From contig NZ_JAGGPN010000028.1 in NCBI RefSeq assembly GCF_018613795.1, positions 1 to 64,000 of the forward strand: a stretch of 64,000 bases of DNA, given 5' to 3'. The stretch comes from Arthrobacter sp. ISL-65. GTDB lineage: Bacteria > Actinomycetota > Actinomycetes > Actinomycetales > Micrococcaceae. The position numbers and the translations under genes are program-made. The notes under the pieces are model-generated. The model was not told the DNA's origin. It was given only the letters and a program-made list of their open reading frames with translations, and did not search any database. This document shows, piece by piece, positions 34,562 to 43,615 of the stretch (position 1 is its first letter; every line of letters starts with the position of its first letter).

Positions 34562-35443
34562 ATGAGCAATCGAACCGAGTCCTACCTGATAGGACTTGTC
34601 GGGGATGGCGTGATGCCGTCGCTCTCGCCCCACATGCACGAGCGCGAAGGTGACGTCCAGGGCGTCCGCTACCTGTACCGGCCCATCGACCTGCACGAGC
34701 TCGACCTGCCGGCCACCGCCGTCGGCGACCTGCTGCAAAGCGCCCACCGGATGGGCTTCAACGGCCTGAACATCACGCACCCTTGCAAGCAGCTGGTCCT
34801 CGAGCACCTCGACGAGATCGCCCCCGACGCCGAACGGCTGGGCGCCGTCAACACCGTGGTGATCCAGGACGGCCGGTTCATCGGCCACAACACAGACTTC
34901 TCCGGCTTTGCCGCCGCCCTGGCCTCCGGACTTCCGGACGCCAAGCTGGACCGCGTGGTGCAGCTGGGGGCGGGCGGCGCCGGATCCGCCGTCGCCTATG
35001 CCCTGCTCACGGCCGGCGTGCAGACGCTGGAACTCGTGGACATGGATCCGGCGCGCTGCGCCGAACGTGCCGCCGAACTGGCCGGCTTCTTCCCGGACCG
35101 CACCGTCACCGCGCGCACGACGGCGGAGCTGCCGCAGCTGATGCCCGCCGCCGACGGGCTGGTGCACTGCACCCCCGTGGGCATGGCCGCCCACCCGGGC
35201 ACGCCGCTGGACATGGCGCTCGTGGAACCCCGCCACTGGGTGGCGGACATCGTCTACCGCCCCATCGAAACGGAACTCGTCCGCGAAGCGCGGGCAAAGG
35301 GCTGCCAGGTGCTGGACGGCGGACGCATGGCCGTGGGCCAGGCAGCTGACGCCTTCCGGATCTTCACCGGCATCGAGCCCGACGCCGAGCGGATGCGCGC
35401 CCACTTCCTGGAACTCATCGCCGCTGAAGAGGTGGCCGTCTGA
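34562..35443 (+). CDS. Shikimate/quinate dehydrogenase (AroE-like)
   Basis: Oxidises shikimate or quinate with NAD(P)+. The 293-residue protein has the AroE substrate-binding SLSPHMHE, catalytic Lys in NITHPCK, the paired Asp in GHNTDFSGF, a Rossmann loop LGAGGAGSAVAYAL and NTVVI-type core strands. Its place at the head of a catabolic operon, next to a dehydroshikimate dehydratase-like gene, points to a catabolic rather than biosynthetic role. AAAGGAG precedes ATG 34562. The stop overlaps the next start by one base (TGATG). Confidence 0.88.
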   Translation: MSNRTESYLIGLVGDGVMPSLSPHMHEREGDVQGVRYLYRPIDLHELDLPATAVGDLLQSAHRMGFNGLNITHPCKQLVLEHLDEIAPDAERLGAVNTVVIQDGRFIGHNTDFSGFAAALASGLPDAKLDRVVQLGAGGAGSAVAYALLTAGVQTLELVDMDPARCAERAAELAGFFPDRTVTARTTAELPQLMPAADGLVHCTPVGMAAHPGTPLDMALVEPRHWVADIVYRPIETELVREARAKGCQVLDGGRMAVGQAADAFRIFTGIEPDAERMRAHFLELIAAEEVAV

Positions 35444-37365
35444 TGCGCACCGGAATCGCCACCGTCTGCCTCTCCGGCACGCTGAAGGAAAAGATGCAGG
35501 CCTGCGCCATCGCACGCTTCGACGGCATCGAAATCTTCGAGCAGGACCTCGTCACCTCATCGCTCAGCCCCGAAGACGTCCGCAAGATGGCCGCGGACCT
35601 GGGCCTCACGCTGGACCTTTACCAGCCGTTCCGGGACTTCGACAGCGTGACCGAGGACCTGCTGGCAGCCAACCTCCGCCGGGCCGAGGCCAAGTTCCGG
35701 CTCATGTCCCGGCTGGGCATGGACACCATCCTGGTCTGCACCAACGTCGCCACCGCCACGATCGACGACGACGACCTCCGCGCCACGCAGCTCTCCGCCC
35801 TGGCGGACCTCGCAGGCGAGCACGGCGTCAAGGTCGCCTACGAGGCCCTCGCCTGGGGCAAGTACGTCAACGACTACGAACACGCCCACCGCCTCGTGGA
35901 GATGGTGGACCACCCCAACCTCGGCACCTGCCTGGACTCCTTCCACATCCTGTCCCGGGACTGGGACACCGCGCCGATCGAAAAGATCAACGCGGACAAG
36001 ATCTTCTTCGTGCAGGTGGCCGACGCCCCCAAGCTCTCCATGGACGTGCTCTCCTGGAGCCGGCACTACCGCGTCTTCCCCGGCGAAGGCCAGTTCGAGC
36101 TCGCCAAGTTCATGGGCCACGTGGTCCGCGCCGGCTACACCGGACCGGTGTCGCTGGAGGTTTTCAATGACGTCTTCCGCCAGTCCGACGTCGAACGCAC
36201 CGCGGTTGACGCGATGCGTTCGCTGATCTGGCTGGAGGAGCAGAGCGCCAAGTGGCTGGACACGAACGCGCCGGTGGCTAACGGAACCGCAGCGGGCGCC
36301 GCAGCCACCCAGCCCCCTGCCCGCCGTCGTTATCCCATGGAACTGGCAACCCTTCCGCAGGTGGCAGAGCCCGCCGGCTTCAACTTCGCCGAGGTTAAGG
36401 CCGCGGACACCGGGGTGCTGGAAAAGGTGCTCGGCCAGCTCGGCTTCGAGTTCAACGGCCGCCACCGCACCAAGGACGTCCAGCTGTGGACCATGGGCCA
36501 CGCCCGGGTGATCATCAACGAACAGGCCCCCGCGGCGGCCGAGCCGGCCATCGCCGCCCTGGGGTTCGACGTCGACTCCCCGGTGATTGCCTCCGCCCGC
36601 GCCCAGCAGCTCAAAGCCCCCGTGGTTCCCCGCAAGAGCCAGGCCAACGAGGAAGTGTTCCAGGGCTTCGCCGCCCCCGACTCTACCGAGATCTTCCTGT
36701 GCCAGGGCAGCCCGGACGGCACCGCGGCCTGGACTGCTGAATTCGGGCAGGGTCTTGAAGTCCCGTCCGGTGCCCGGAACGCCGTCATCGACCACGTGAA
36801 CCTCGCCCAGCCGTGGCAGCACTTCGACGAGGCTGTCCTCTTCTACACGAGCGCCCTGGCGCTGGAGCCCCAGCCGTATGCCGAGGTCGCCAGCCCCAGC
36901 GGGCTGGTCCGGTCCCAGGTCATGCAGACCTCGGACCGGGACGTGCGCCTGGTGCTGAACCTGGCCCCCGTCATCCAGCAGGAGGGCGCGGACCCGGGGA
37001 CGGCCCCGCGGAAGACCTACCAAGAGCACATCGCCTTCGCGGTTGATGACCTGGTGGCAACCGCCCGCGCCGCCCGCGACCGGGGACTGGCCTTCCTGCA
37101 GATCCCGGAGAACTACTACGAGGACCTGGACGCCCGCTTCGACCTCGACCCCGGATTCCTGGACACCCTGCGGGACCTCAACCTGCTGTACGACCGCGAC
37201 GCCGACGGCGAGTTCCTGCACTTCTACACCGCCACGGTGGGCAGCGTGTTCTTTGAAATGGTGGAACGCCGCGGCAACTACGACGGCTACGGGGCCCCCA
37301 ACGCGCCGGTGCGCCACGCCGTCCAGTACGACCACCTGCATGACCTGACCCAGACCAACCACTAA
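35443..37365 (+). CDS. 3-dehydroshikimate dehydratase, QuiC-like two-domain protein
   Basis: Converts 3-dehydroshikimate to protocatechuate, linking shikimate/quinate to the pca pathway. The 640-residue protein fuses an N-terminal xylose-isomerase-like TIM barrel (about 1-275; GIEIFEQDLV, YEALAWGKYVNDYEHA, GTCLDSFHILSRD, VSLEVFNDVFR with metal-binding acid and His residues) to a C-terminal vicinal-oxygen-chelate domain (about 300-620; DHVNLAQPWQHFDEAVLFY, FLHFYTATVGSVFFEMVERR) similar to 4-hydroxyphenylpyruvate dioxygenase. This fusion is known for QuiC-type enzymes. It is coupled to the upstream dehydrogenase by a one-base overlap. Confidence 0.88.
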   Translation: MRTGIATVCLSGTLKEKMQACAIARFDGIEIFEQDLVTSSLSPEDVRKMAADLGLTLDLYQPFRDFDSVTEDLLAANLRRAEAKFRLMSRLGMDTILVCTNVATATIDDDDLRATQLSALADLAGEHGVKVAYEALAWGKYVNDYEHAHRLVEMVDHPNLGTCLDSFHILSRDWDTAPIEKINADKIFFVQVADAPKLSMDVLSWSRHYRVFPGEGQFELAKFMGHVVRAGYTGPVSLEVFNDVFRQSDVERTAVDAMRSLIWLEEQSAKWLDTNAPVANGTAAGAAATQPPARRRYPMELATLPQVAEPAGFNFAEVKAADTGVLEKVLGQLGFEFNGRHRTKDVQLWTMGHARVIINEQAPAAAEPAIAALGFDVDSPVIASARAQQLKAPVVPRKSQANEEVFQGFAAPDSTEIFLCQGSPDGTAAWTAEFGQGLEVPSGARNAVIDHVNLAQPWQHFDEAVLFYTSALALEPQPYAEVASPSGLVRSQVMQTSDRDVRLVLNLAPVIQQEGADPGTAPRKTYQEHIAFAVDDLVATARAARDRGLAFLQIPENYYEDLDARFDLDPGFLDTLRDLNLLYDRDADGEFLHFYTATVGSVFFEMVERRGNYDGYGAPNAPVRHAVQYDHLHDLTQTNH

Positions 37366-37396
37366 TTGCCCAACCACAGATTGAAAGGAGGCTGCT

Positions 37397-38302
37397 GTGC
37401 CTGAAGACGTGAATCTCGCAACGTACAACGCCGACGCGCTGACCGAGGACCTGTCGGACGCAGTACCCGCAACCCCGGCCGCCGCCCCGGCAGACGTCCC
37501 CGTTGAGGCGCCCCGCGTGGAAACCCAGCAGGATCTCAGCGCCGAGATCAAGGCCCTCGGAGACGCCTACGCCAAGGCGCTGAAGGACGGGACGGCGCCG
37601 GAAACGCAGCCGCGCCTGGACTTTGCGCCGTACCGCAGCAGCATCCTGCGCCACCCCACCAAGAGCCTGCACCACGCGGACCCGGAAACCATCGAGCTGT
37701 ACTCCCCGGCGTTCGGGCACCAGGACGTGCACGCCCTGGAATCGGACCTGACCATCCAGCACAACGGCGAACCGCAGGGTGAACGGATCATCGTCGCGGG
37801 CCGCGTGCTCGACGGCGACGGCCGCCCGGTCGCAGGCCAGCTGGTAGAGATCTGGCAGGCCAACTCCTCCGGCCGCTACATCCACAAGCGGGACCAGCAC
37901 CCGGCACCGCTGGACCCCAACTTCACCGGTGTTGGCCGCTGCATCACCGGCCCGGACGGCTCCTACCGCTTCACCACCATCAAGCCGGGCGCCTACCCGT
38001 GGAAGAACCACCTCAACGCCTGGCGGCCCGCGCACATCCACTTCTCGCTGTTCGGTCAGGAATTTACCCAGCGGATCGTGACGCAGATGTACTTCCCGGG
38101 CGACCAGCTCTTCCCGCTGGACCCGATCTACCAGTCGATCGTGGACCAGGATGCCCGCGACCGTCTTGTGGCCAACTACGACCACGACCTGACCCAGCCG
38201 GAATGGGCGCTGGGCTACAACTGGGACATCGTCCTGACGGGTTCCAAGCGGACCTGGACCGAGAACGAGGCGCTGGGTGCGGAAGGCGATGACCATGAGT
38301 AA
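37397..38302 (+). CDS. pcaH: Protocatechuate 3,4-dioxygenase beta subunit
   Basis: Intradiol ring cleavage of protocatechuate to 3-carboxy-cis,cis-muconate. The Fe(III) ligands are visible: Tyr in SSGRYIHKRDQH, Tyr in GAYPWKN, and two His in RPAHIHFSLFG. The 301-residue protein is about 60 residues longer than usual, with an Ala/Pro-rich N-terminal extension. GTG 37397 follows AAAGGAGG by 5 nt, which supports the long form. It overlaps pcaG by 8 nt. Forms an alpha-beta oligomer with PcaG. Confidence 0.93.
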   Translation: MPEDVNLATYNADALTEDLSDAVPATPAAAPADVPVEAPRVETQQDLSAEIKALGDAYAKALKDGTAPETQPRLDFAPYRSSILRHPTKSLHHADPETIELYSPAFGHQDVHALESDLTIQHNGEPQGERIIVAGRVLDGDGRPVAGQLVEIWQANSSGRYIHKRDQHPAPLDPNFTGVGRCITGPDGSYRFTTIKPGAYPWKNHLNAWRPAHIHFSLFGQEFTQRIVTQMYFPGDQLFPLDPIYQSIVDQDARDRLVANYDHDLTQPEWALGYNWDIVLTGSKRTWTENEALGAEGDDHE

Positions 38303-38885
38303 CTCCACCAAGCTTGTTCCCACCCCGGGCCAGACCGTGGGCCCGTTCTACGGCTACGCCCTGCCCTATGACAAGGACCGCGAACTGCTGGCCCCCGGAT
38401 CCGCGGGCTCCATCCGCCTCCAGGGCACCGTCTATGACGGCGCCGGGCACCCGATTCCGGACGCCATCCTCGAAATCTGGCAGCCGGATGCGGAGGGCAA
38501 CATCGTCCACCGGACCGGCTCGCTGGTACGCGACGGCTACACCTTCACAGGTTTCGGCCGCAGCTCCGTCGGCAACAGCGGCGTCTACACTTTCACCACG
38601 GTGAACCCGGGACCCACGGAACCCGGCGCTGCACCCTTCATCTCCGTCGTCATTTTTGCCCGCGGCCTGATGAACCGCCTCTTCACCCGCGTTTACCTGC
38701 CGGAGAACGAGGAGGCGCTGGCCAAGGATCCGCTGCTGTCTTCGCTGGATCCCGAGCGCCGCAAGACGCTGATCGCGCGCCGCGATGCCGACGGCGGCCT
38801 CACCTGGGACATCCGCCTGCAGGGTGAAGGCGAAACCGTCTTCCTCGACTTCGACGGAACCGGAACCGGGGGCGCCACAAAGTGA
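38295..38885 (+). CDS. pcaG: Protocatechuate 3,4-dioxygenase alpha subunit
   Basis: The non-catalytic partner of PcaH that helps form the active-site pocket. The 196-residue protein starts TPGQTVGPFYGYALPYDKD and shares the intradiol dioxygenase fold (DAILEIWQPDAEGN, GFGRSSVGNSGVYTFTTVNP), without the complete iron-ligand set. The start at ATG 38295 lies 8 nt after GGAAGG; an upstream GTG at 38277 is less likely. It overlaps pcaB by a GTGA junction. Confidence 0.92.
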   Translation: MSNSTKLVPTPGQTVGPFYGYALPYDKDRELLAPGSAGSIRLQGTVYDGAGHPIPDAILEIWQPDAEGNIVHRTGSLVRDGYTFTGFGRSSVGNSGVYTFTTVNPGPTEPGAAPFISVVIFARGLMNRLFTRVYLPENEEALAKDPLLSSLDPERRKTLIARRDADGGLTWDIRLQGEGETVFLDFDGTGTGGATK

Positions 38886-40369
38886 CCGGGTTCCAGGCAG
38901 CGGGCGCCGGCGGCGGGCTTTACGGCGACGTCGGGCTACTCAGTCCCGTGTCGGCGTCGCCCCTCGTGGCAGCACTGACCGGTGACCGGGCCGTCCTCGC
39001 GGCAATTCTCGCCGTCGAGGCGGGCTGGGCCGCGGTGCTGGAGCAGCATGACCTCGCTCCCGCCGGTTCCGCTGCCGTGGTAGCCCACGCTGCCGACGCC
39101 TCCCGGCACGATCCTGCCGATATTTCCCGCCGTGCTCAGGGCGGCGGAAACCCCGTGATCCCGCTGCTGGCCGACCTCCGGGCCCAGGTCAAGGCGCTGG
39201 ACACAGCCGGCGTCGGTGCAGCAAAAGCCGTGCACACTTCGCTGACCAGCCAGGACGTGCTGGACACGGCCCTGATGCTGGTGGCCCGCAACACCCTTGC
39301 GGCGCTGCTCGCCGACGTGAAAGGCACGACGGCGGCGCTCGCCCGGCTGGCGCAGCAGCATGCGGACACGCTGTGCGTCGGCAGGAGCCTGACCCAGCAC
39401 TCGCTGCCGTTCACGTTCGGGCTCCGGGCGGCGCAGTGGTTCCATGGGCTGGCGGCCGCGGCGCGCCGGCTTGAGGCGCTGGAGCTGCCGGTGCAGTTCG
39501 GCGGCGCGGCGGGCACGCTGGCCGCCGGCACTGTGCTGACCTCCAGCTCAGCCACGGACCCCTTTGCACTGTCTGACGCTTTGGCCGCGCAGCTGGGCCT
39601 CGCCGCCACGCCGGCACCGTGGCACACCAACCGGCTGGCCGTGACGTCGCAGGGCGACGCCGTGGCTTCCGTGGTGGACGCGCTCGGCAAGATCGCCGCG
39701 GATGTCCTGTTCCTGAGCCGTCCCGAGGTGGCCGAGGTTGCCGAGCCCCGCGCGCCCGGCCGGGGAGTTTCCTCGGCGATGCCGCAGAAGCAGAACCCCG
39801 TGCTTTCGGTGCTGGTCCGCAGCGCCGCCCTCCAGGCCCCGGCCCTGGCTGCGCAGCTGCACCTTGCCGCCGCCACCTTCAACGACGAACGCCCGGACGG
39901 TGCGTGGCACACCGAATGGCCGGCCCTGCGCCAGCTGCTCGCCCTGGCCCTCGGCGCCGCCGGCCACATGCGGGAACTCGCGGAGGGATTGCAGGTCTTC
40001 CCCGACGGGATGCGGCGGAACCTGGACCTGTCCGGGCCGCTGTTGCTCAGCGAGGGAGTGTCCGCCGCGGTGGCGCCGCTTCTTTCGGCGGACGGGGCAG
40101 GCGGATCTGGTGACGGGAAACAGCAGCTGCAGGCCGTCGTCGACAAGACGCTGCAGGCGCCGGCGGCCGAACAGGCTGCCACCTACCGCCGGCTGCTGCG
40201 CGAGGCTGTGCCCTCGGACCGGCTCTCCGACGCACAGCTGGAGGAACTGCTCGACCCTGCCAGCTACCTCGGGCAGGCAGCCGAGATCTCGCGGCGGATC
40301 CTGGCCGCTTTCCCGGATTTTGCGCTTACTTCAACCGAACCAGACGGAAACGGAGATTCCCGTGGCTAA
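38882..40369 (+). CDS. pcaB: 3-carboxy-cis,cis-muconate cycloisomerase
   Basis: Lactonises 3-carboxymuconate to 4-carboxymuconolactone. The 495-residue protein belongs to the fumarase/aspartase superfamily: TSLTSQDVLDTALMLVARNT, the conserved SSAMPQKQNPV signature loop carrying the catalytic Ser, and HTEWPALRQL near the third conserved region. It is slightly longer than the usual 450 residues because of a C-terminal segment. It starts at GTG overlapping the pcaG stop and overlaps pcaD by 8 nt. Confidence 0.92.
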   Translation: MTGFQAAGAGGGLYGDVGLLSPVSASPLVAALTGDRAVLAAILAVEAGWAAVLEQHDLAPAGSAAVVAHAADASRHDPADISRRAQGGGNPVIPLLADLRAQVKALDTAGVGAAKAVHTSLTSQDVLDTALMLVARNTLAALLADVKGTTAALARLAQQHADTLCVGRSLTQHSLPFTFGLRAAQWFHGLAAAARRLEALELPVQFGGAAGTLAAGTVLTSSSATDPFALSDALAAQLGLAATPAPWHTNRLAVTSQGDAVASVVDALGKIAADVLFLSRPEVAEVAEPRAPGRGVSSAMPQKQNPVLSVLVRSAALQAPALAAQLHLAAATFNDERPDGAWHTEWPALRQLLALALGAAGHMRELAEGLQVFPDGMRRNLDLSGPLLLSEGVSAAVAPLLSADGAGGSGDGKQQLQAVVDKTLQAPAAEQAATYRRLLREAVPSDRLSDAQLEELLDPASYLGQAAEISRRILAAFPDFALTSTEPDGNGDSRG

Positions 40370-41180
40370 ACCAGCAGTGAAGGCAGTGCTGCTTTCCCCC
40401 CAGCGTGCGCTGGGAGACAAACCCCTCCTGATCGTCGGGCCGTCGCTCGGCACCTCCTCGGTGCTGTGGTCCCAGGCCGGCTCACTCCTGGGCAACGATT
40501 TCGACGTCGTCGCCTGGGACCTGCCCGGCCACGGCGTCTCTGCCGCCGCCAGCGAAACCTTCAGCGTTGCGGACCTGGCGGACGCCGTCGTCGAGCTTGT
40601 CGACTCGATCGCCCCCGGCGAGACGTTCCACTACGCCGGCGTGTCCCTGGGCGGGGCCACCGGCCTGCAGCTGGGCATCAAGCACGCCGACCGGCTCAAG
40701 AGCCTCTCCGTGCAGTGCTCCGGCGCCAAGCTGGGCACCCCCGAGGGCTGGCTGGAACGCGCTGAGACCGTCCGCAGCCAGGGCACCGCCGTGATGATCC
40801 AGGGCTCGGCCGAACGCTGGTTCGCGCCCGGGTTCATGGACCGCGAGCCGGAACTCAGCAGCCGGCTCCTGCACTCCCTGCGCGACGCCGACCGCTTCAG
40901 CTACGCCTTCTGCTGCGAGGCCCTGGCCGCCTTCGATGTCCGCGACCAGCTCGGCAGCATCACCGTCCCCACCCAGATTGTGGCGGGCGCGCACGACGGC
41001 GTTGCGCCGCCGGCGATGGCCGAAGAAGTGGCGGCCGGAATCACCGCCGGTGGCGGCACCGCTTCTGCGGCCACCCTTGAGGGCGTTGCGCACCTGGCGC
41101 CCGCCGAGGCACCTGCCCACGTGGCCGAGCTGATGCGGAGCCTCATTTCCTGGGCCGAAACCCGCGGAGCAGCCAAATGA
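40362..41180 (+). CDS. pcaD: 3-oxoadipate enol-lactonase
   Basis: Hydrolyses beta-ketoadipate enol-lactone to beta-ketoadipate. The 272-residue alpha/beta hydrolase has nucleophile Ser in GVSLGGATG, Asp in GAHDGVAPP and His in VAHLAPAEAP. It starts at GTG 40362, 6 nt after GGAG; the much longer frame upstream is antisense-free but overlaps pcaB and is not homologous. It is separate from pcaC here, unlike the fused pcaL of many actinobacteria, but overlaps it by an ATGA junction. Confidence 0.92.
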   Translation: MAKPAVKAVLLSPQRALGDKPLLIVGPSLGTSSVLWSQAGSLLGNDFDVVAWDLPGHGVSAAASETFSVADLADAVVELVDSIAPGETFHYAGVSLGGATGLQLGIKHADRLKSLSVQCSGAKLGTPEGWLERAETVRSQGTAVMIQGSAERWFAPGFMDREPELSSRLLHSLRDADRFSYAFCCEALAAFDVRDQLGSITVPTQIVAGAHDGVAPPAMAEEVAAGITAGGGTASAATLEGVAHLAPAEAPAHVAELMRSLISWAETRGAAK

Positions 41181-41629
41181 GTGGCGCCGAACGCCACGGG
41201 GTGGTCCAGCCGGACGCCACCAGCCAGGAGATTTACGACGGCGGCATGGTGGTCCGGCGCGAAGTGCTCGGCGAAGCTCACGTCGAACGGGCCAACGCCA
41301 AGAAGGACGCCTTCACCGAGGACTTCCAGGACATGATCACCCGCATCGCGTGGGGCGGCATCTGGACCCGTCCGGGACTGCCGCGCCAGATGCGCTCCGC
41401 CGTCACCATCACCGCCATGGTGGCGCACGGGCACTGGGAAGAACTGGCCATGCACATCCGCGCGGCCATAACCAACGGATTGAGCAGGGACGAGATCAAG
41501 GAGATCCTGCTGCAGACCGCCATCTACTGCGGAGTTCCCTCCGCCAACACCGCCTTCAAGACAGCCCAGCAGGTCTTCCATGACATGGACAGCACCGGGC
41601 CCGCCAACGCCCCCACCCCACCCAACTAG
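41177..41629 (+). CDS. pcaC: 4-carboxymuconolactone decarboxylase
   Basis: Decarboxylates 4-carboxymuconolactone to the enol-lactone that PcaD uses. The 150-residue AhpD-like helical protein shows GGIWTRPGLPRQMRSAVTIT, MVAHGHWEELAMHIRAAI and EILLQTAIYCGVPSAN, all typical. The start ATG lies within the pcaD stop (ATGA). It is the last gene of the first pca block and is followed by a palindromic repeat before pcaF. Confidence 0.93.
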   Translation: MSGAERHGVVQPDATSQEIYDGGMVVRREVLGEAHVERANAKKDAFTEDFQDMITRIAWGGIWTRPGLPRQMRSAVTITAMVAHGHWEELAMHIRAAITNGLSRDEIKEILLQTAIYCGVPSANTAFKTAQQVFHDMDSTGPANAPTPPN

Positions 41630-41630
41630 G

Positions 41631-41688
41631 TAGCAGCAGATGGCGTTCTGAGCCCTCAGAACGCCCTGATGTGCTACCCAGTTGAGCC
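41631..41688. repeat. Palindromic element between pcaC and pcaF, sharing sequence with 1-47
   Basis: The core hairpin GGCGTTCTGAG and its inverted copy occupy 41642-41665, with outer pairing between TAGCA (left) and TGCTA (right). The right flank CTGATGTGCTACCCAGTTGAG nearly matches the flank of the hairpin at the window start. It may attenuate transcription into pcaFIJ or be a dispersed REP-like unit. Confidence 0.6.
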
Positions 41689-41706
41689 AGAGTATTTGAG
41701 GAATTC

Positions 41707-42909
41707 ATGAACCAGGCTTTTGTATACGACGCCGTACGCACGCCGTTCGGAAAGTTCGGCTCCGGCCTCGCCGGCATCCGTCCGGATGACCTTGCCGCGC
41801 ATGTGATCGGCGAGTCCGTGAAGCGCGCGCCCGGTTTGGACGTGGAGCGCATTGACGAAGTGGTCTTCGGAAACGCCAACGGCGCCGGCGAGGAGAACCG
41901 GAACATCGCCCGGATGGGCACGCTGCTGGCCGGTCTGCCGGTCTCGATCCCGGGCACCACGGTGAACCGGCTGTGCGGTTCGTCGCTGGATGCGGCGATC
42001 ATCGCGTCCCGGCAGATCAACGCCGGCGATGCGGATTTGCTGTTGGTGGGCGGTGCCGAGTCGATGAGCCGCGCGCCGTGGGTGCTGCCCAAGACGGAGA
42101 AGCCCTACCCGGCCGGGGACATGACCCTGGCGTCCACCACGCTGGGCTGGCGCCTGGTGAACAAGGCGATGCCGAAGGAGTGGACCATCTCGCTGGGCGA
42201 GGCCACCGAGCGTTTGCGTGAGAAGTACGGCGTGACCCGCGAACAGCAGGATGAGTTCTCCGCGAACTCGCACAACCTGTCCGCCGCGGCGTGGGACGAG
42301 GGGTTCTACGACAACCTGGTGGCCCCGGTGCCGGGCACTGACCTGGTTCGGGACGAAGGCATCCGCGCCGGCTCCTCTGCCGAGAAGCTTGCCGGCCTGA
42401 AGACGGTGTTCCGCACCGAGAACGGCACCGTCACCGCGGGCAACGCCTCCCCGCTGTCCGACGGCGCCTCCGCGGCCTGGATCGGATCCGAGAACGCTTC
42501 CTCGATGCTGGGACTGGAGCCTTTGGCCCGGATCGCGGGCCGCGGTGCGCACGGCAACGACCCCCAGTTCTTCGGTTTCGCCCCCGTGGAGGCGGCGAAC
42601 AAGGCACTCGCGAAGGCGGGCATCGGCTGGGACCAGGTGGGCGCCGTCGAACTTAACGAGGCGTTCGCCGCGCAGTCCCTGGCGTGCATCAACGCCTGGG
42701 GGATCGACCCCTCGATCGTGAACCGCCACGGCGGGGCGATCGCGATGGGCCACCCGCTGGGCGCCTCCGGCACCCGGATCCTGGGCACGCTGGCGCGGAG
42801 CCTGCAGGCCTCCGGTGAGCGCTGGGGTGTCGCGGCGATCTGCATCGGCGTCGGCCAGGGCCTTGCCGTCGTGCTCGAAAACGTGACCGCTTCTGAAGGA
42901 AAGGCATAG
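41707..42909 (+). CDS. pcaF: Beta-ketoadipyl-CoA thiolase
   Basis: Cleaves beta-ketoadipyl-CoA to succinyl-CoA and acetyl-CoA. The 400-residue thiolase has the acyl-accepting Cys in NRLCGSSLDA, NEAFAAQSLA, the catalytic His in HGGAIAMGHPLGASG and the second Cys in CIGVGQG. The DAVRTPFGKFGSGLAG N-terminus is typical of PcaF. It starts 77 nt after pcaC, past the palindromic repeat, and is followed by pcaI with a 3-nt gap, so pcaFIJ is one unit. Confidence 0.92.
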   Translation: MNQAFVYDAVRTPFGKFGSGLAGIRPDDLAAHVIGESVKRAPGLDVERIDEVVFGNANGAGEENRNIARMGTLLAGLPVSIPGTTVNRLCGSSLDAAIIASRQINAGDADLLLVGGAESMSRAPWVLPKTEKPYPAGDMTLASTTLGWRLVNKAMPKEWTISLGEATERLREKYGVTREQQDEFSANSHNLSAAAWDEGFYDNLVAPVPGTDLVRDEGIRAGSSAEKLAGLKTVFRTENGTVTAGNASPLSDGASAAWIGSENASSMLGLEPLARIAGRGAHGNDPQFFGFAPVEAANKALAKAGIGWDQVGAVELNEAFAAQSLACINAWGIDPSIVNRHGGAIAMGHPLGASGTRILGTLARSLQASGERWGVAAICIGVGQGLAVVLENVTASEGKA

Positions 42910-42912
42910 GCG

Positions 42913-43614
42913 ATGCTGAATTTCGTTGACACCGTCGGCGAGGCCGTCGCAGCCGTCAAGGACGGCTCCACCGTGATGATCGGCGGGTTCGGCAACGCCG
43001 GCCAGCCGTTCGAACTGATCGACGCGCTGCTGGAGAGCGGCGCCACGGACCTGACCGTCGTGAACAACAACGCCGGCCAGGGCGACCAGGGTTTGGCCTT
43101 GCTCATCAAGGAAGGCCGGGTCCGCAAGATGATCTGCTCCTTCCCGCGGCAGTCCGACTCCTGGCACTTCGACGCAAAGTACAAGGCCGGTCAGATCGAG
43201 CTGGAACTGGTGCCGCAGGGCAACCTGGCCGAACGCATCCGCGCCGCGGGCGCCGGCATCGGCGGCTTCTTCACACCCACCGGGTACGGCACCATGCTGG
43301 CCGAGGGCAAGGAAACCCGCATCATCGACGGCCGCGGCCAGGTCTTCGAAACGCCCATCCACGCCGACGTCGCCCTCATCAAGGCGCTCAAGGCCGACGG
43401 CGTCGGGAACCTGATCTACCGCAAGACGGCCCGGAACTTCGGCCCCATCATGGCCGCCGCGGCCAAGCACACCGTGGTCCAGGTCTCCGAGATCGTGCCC
43501 ACCGGTTCGCTGGACCCGGAGAATATCGTGACCCCCGGCATTTACGTCAACAGCATTGTCCGTATTGATTCCAGCGGTGCTGCCGCCGCCGGCACCGCAG
43601 AACAGGTGGCCTGA
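42913..43614 (+). CDS. pcaI: 3-oxoadipate CoA-transferase subunit A
   Basis: Together with PcaJ moves CoA from succinyl-CoA to beta-ketoadipate. The 233-residue class I CoA-transferase alpha subunit has the glycine loop MIGGFGNAGQP and a central GIGGFFTPTGYGT motif. It is packed 3 nt after pcaF and 1 nt before pcaJ. Normal size. Confidence 0.92.
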   Translation: MLNFVDTVGEAVAAVKDGSTVMIGGFGNAGQPFELIDALLESGATDLTVVNNNAGQGDQGLALLIKEGRVRKMICSFPRQSDSWHFDAKYKAGQIELELVPQGNLAERIRAAGAGIGGFFTPTGYGTMLAEGKETRIIDGRGQVFETPIHADVALIKALKADGVGNLIYRKTARNFGPIMAAAAKHTVVQVSEIVPTGSLDPENIVTPGIYVNSIVRIDSSGAAAAGTAEQVA

Positions 43615-43615
43615 G

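Noticed and set aside
35557..37551. 664-codon open frame opposite quiC
   Set aside because: Antisense shadow over the QuiC-like gene and the pcaH start; biased Gly/Val/Asp composition and no family features.
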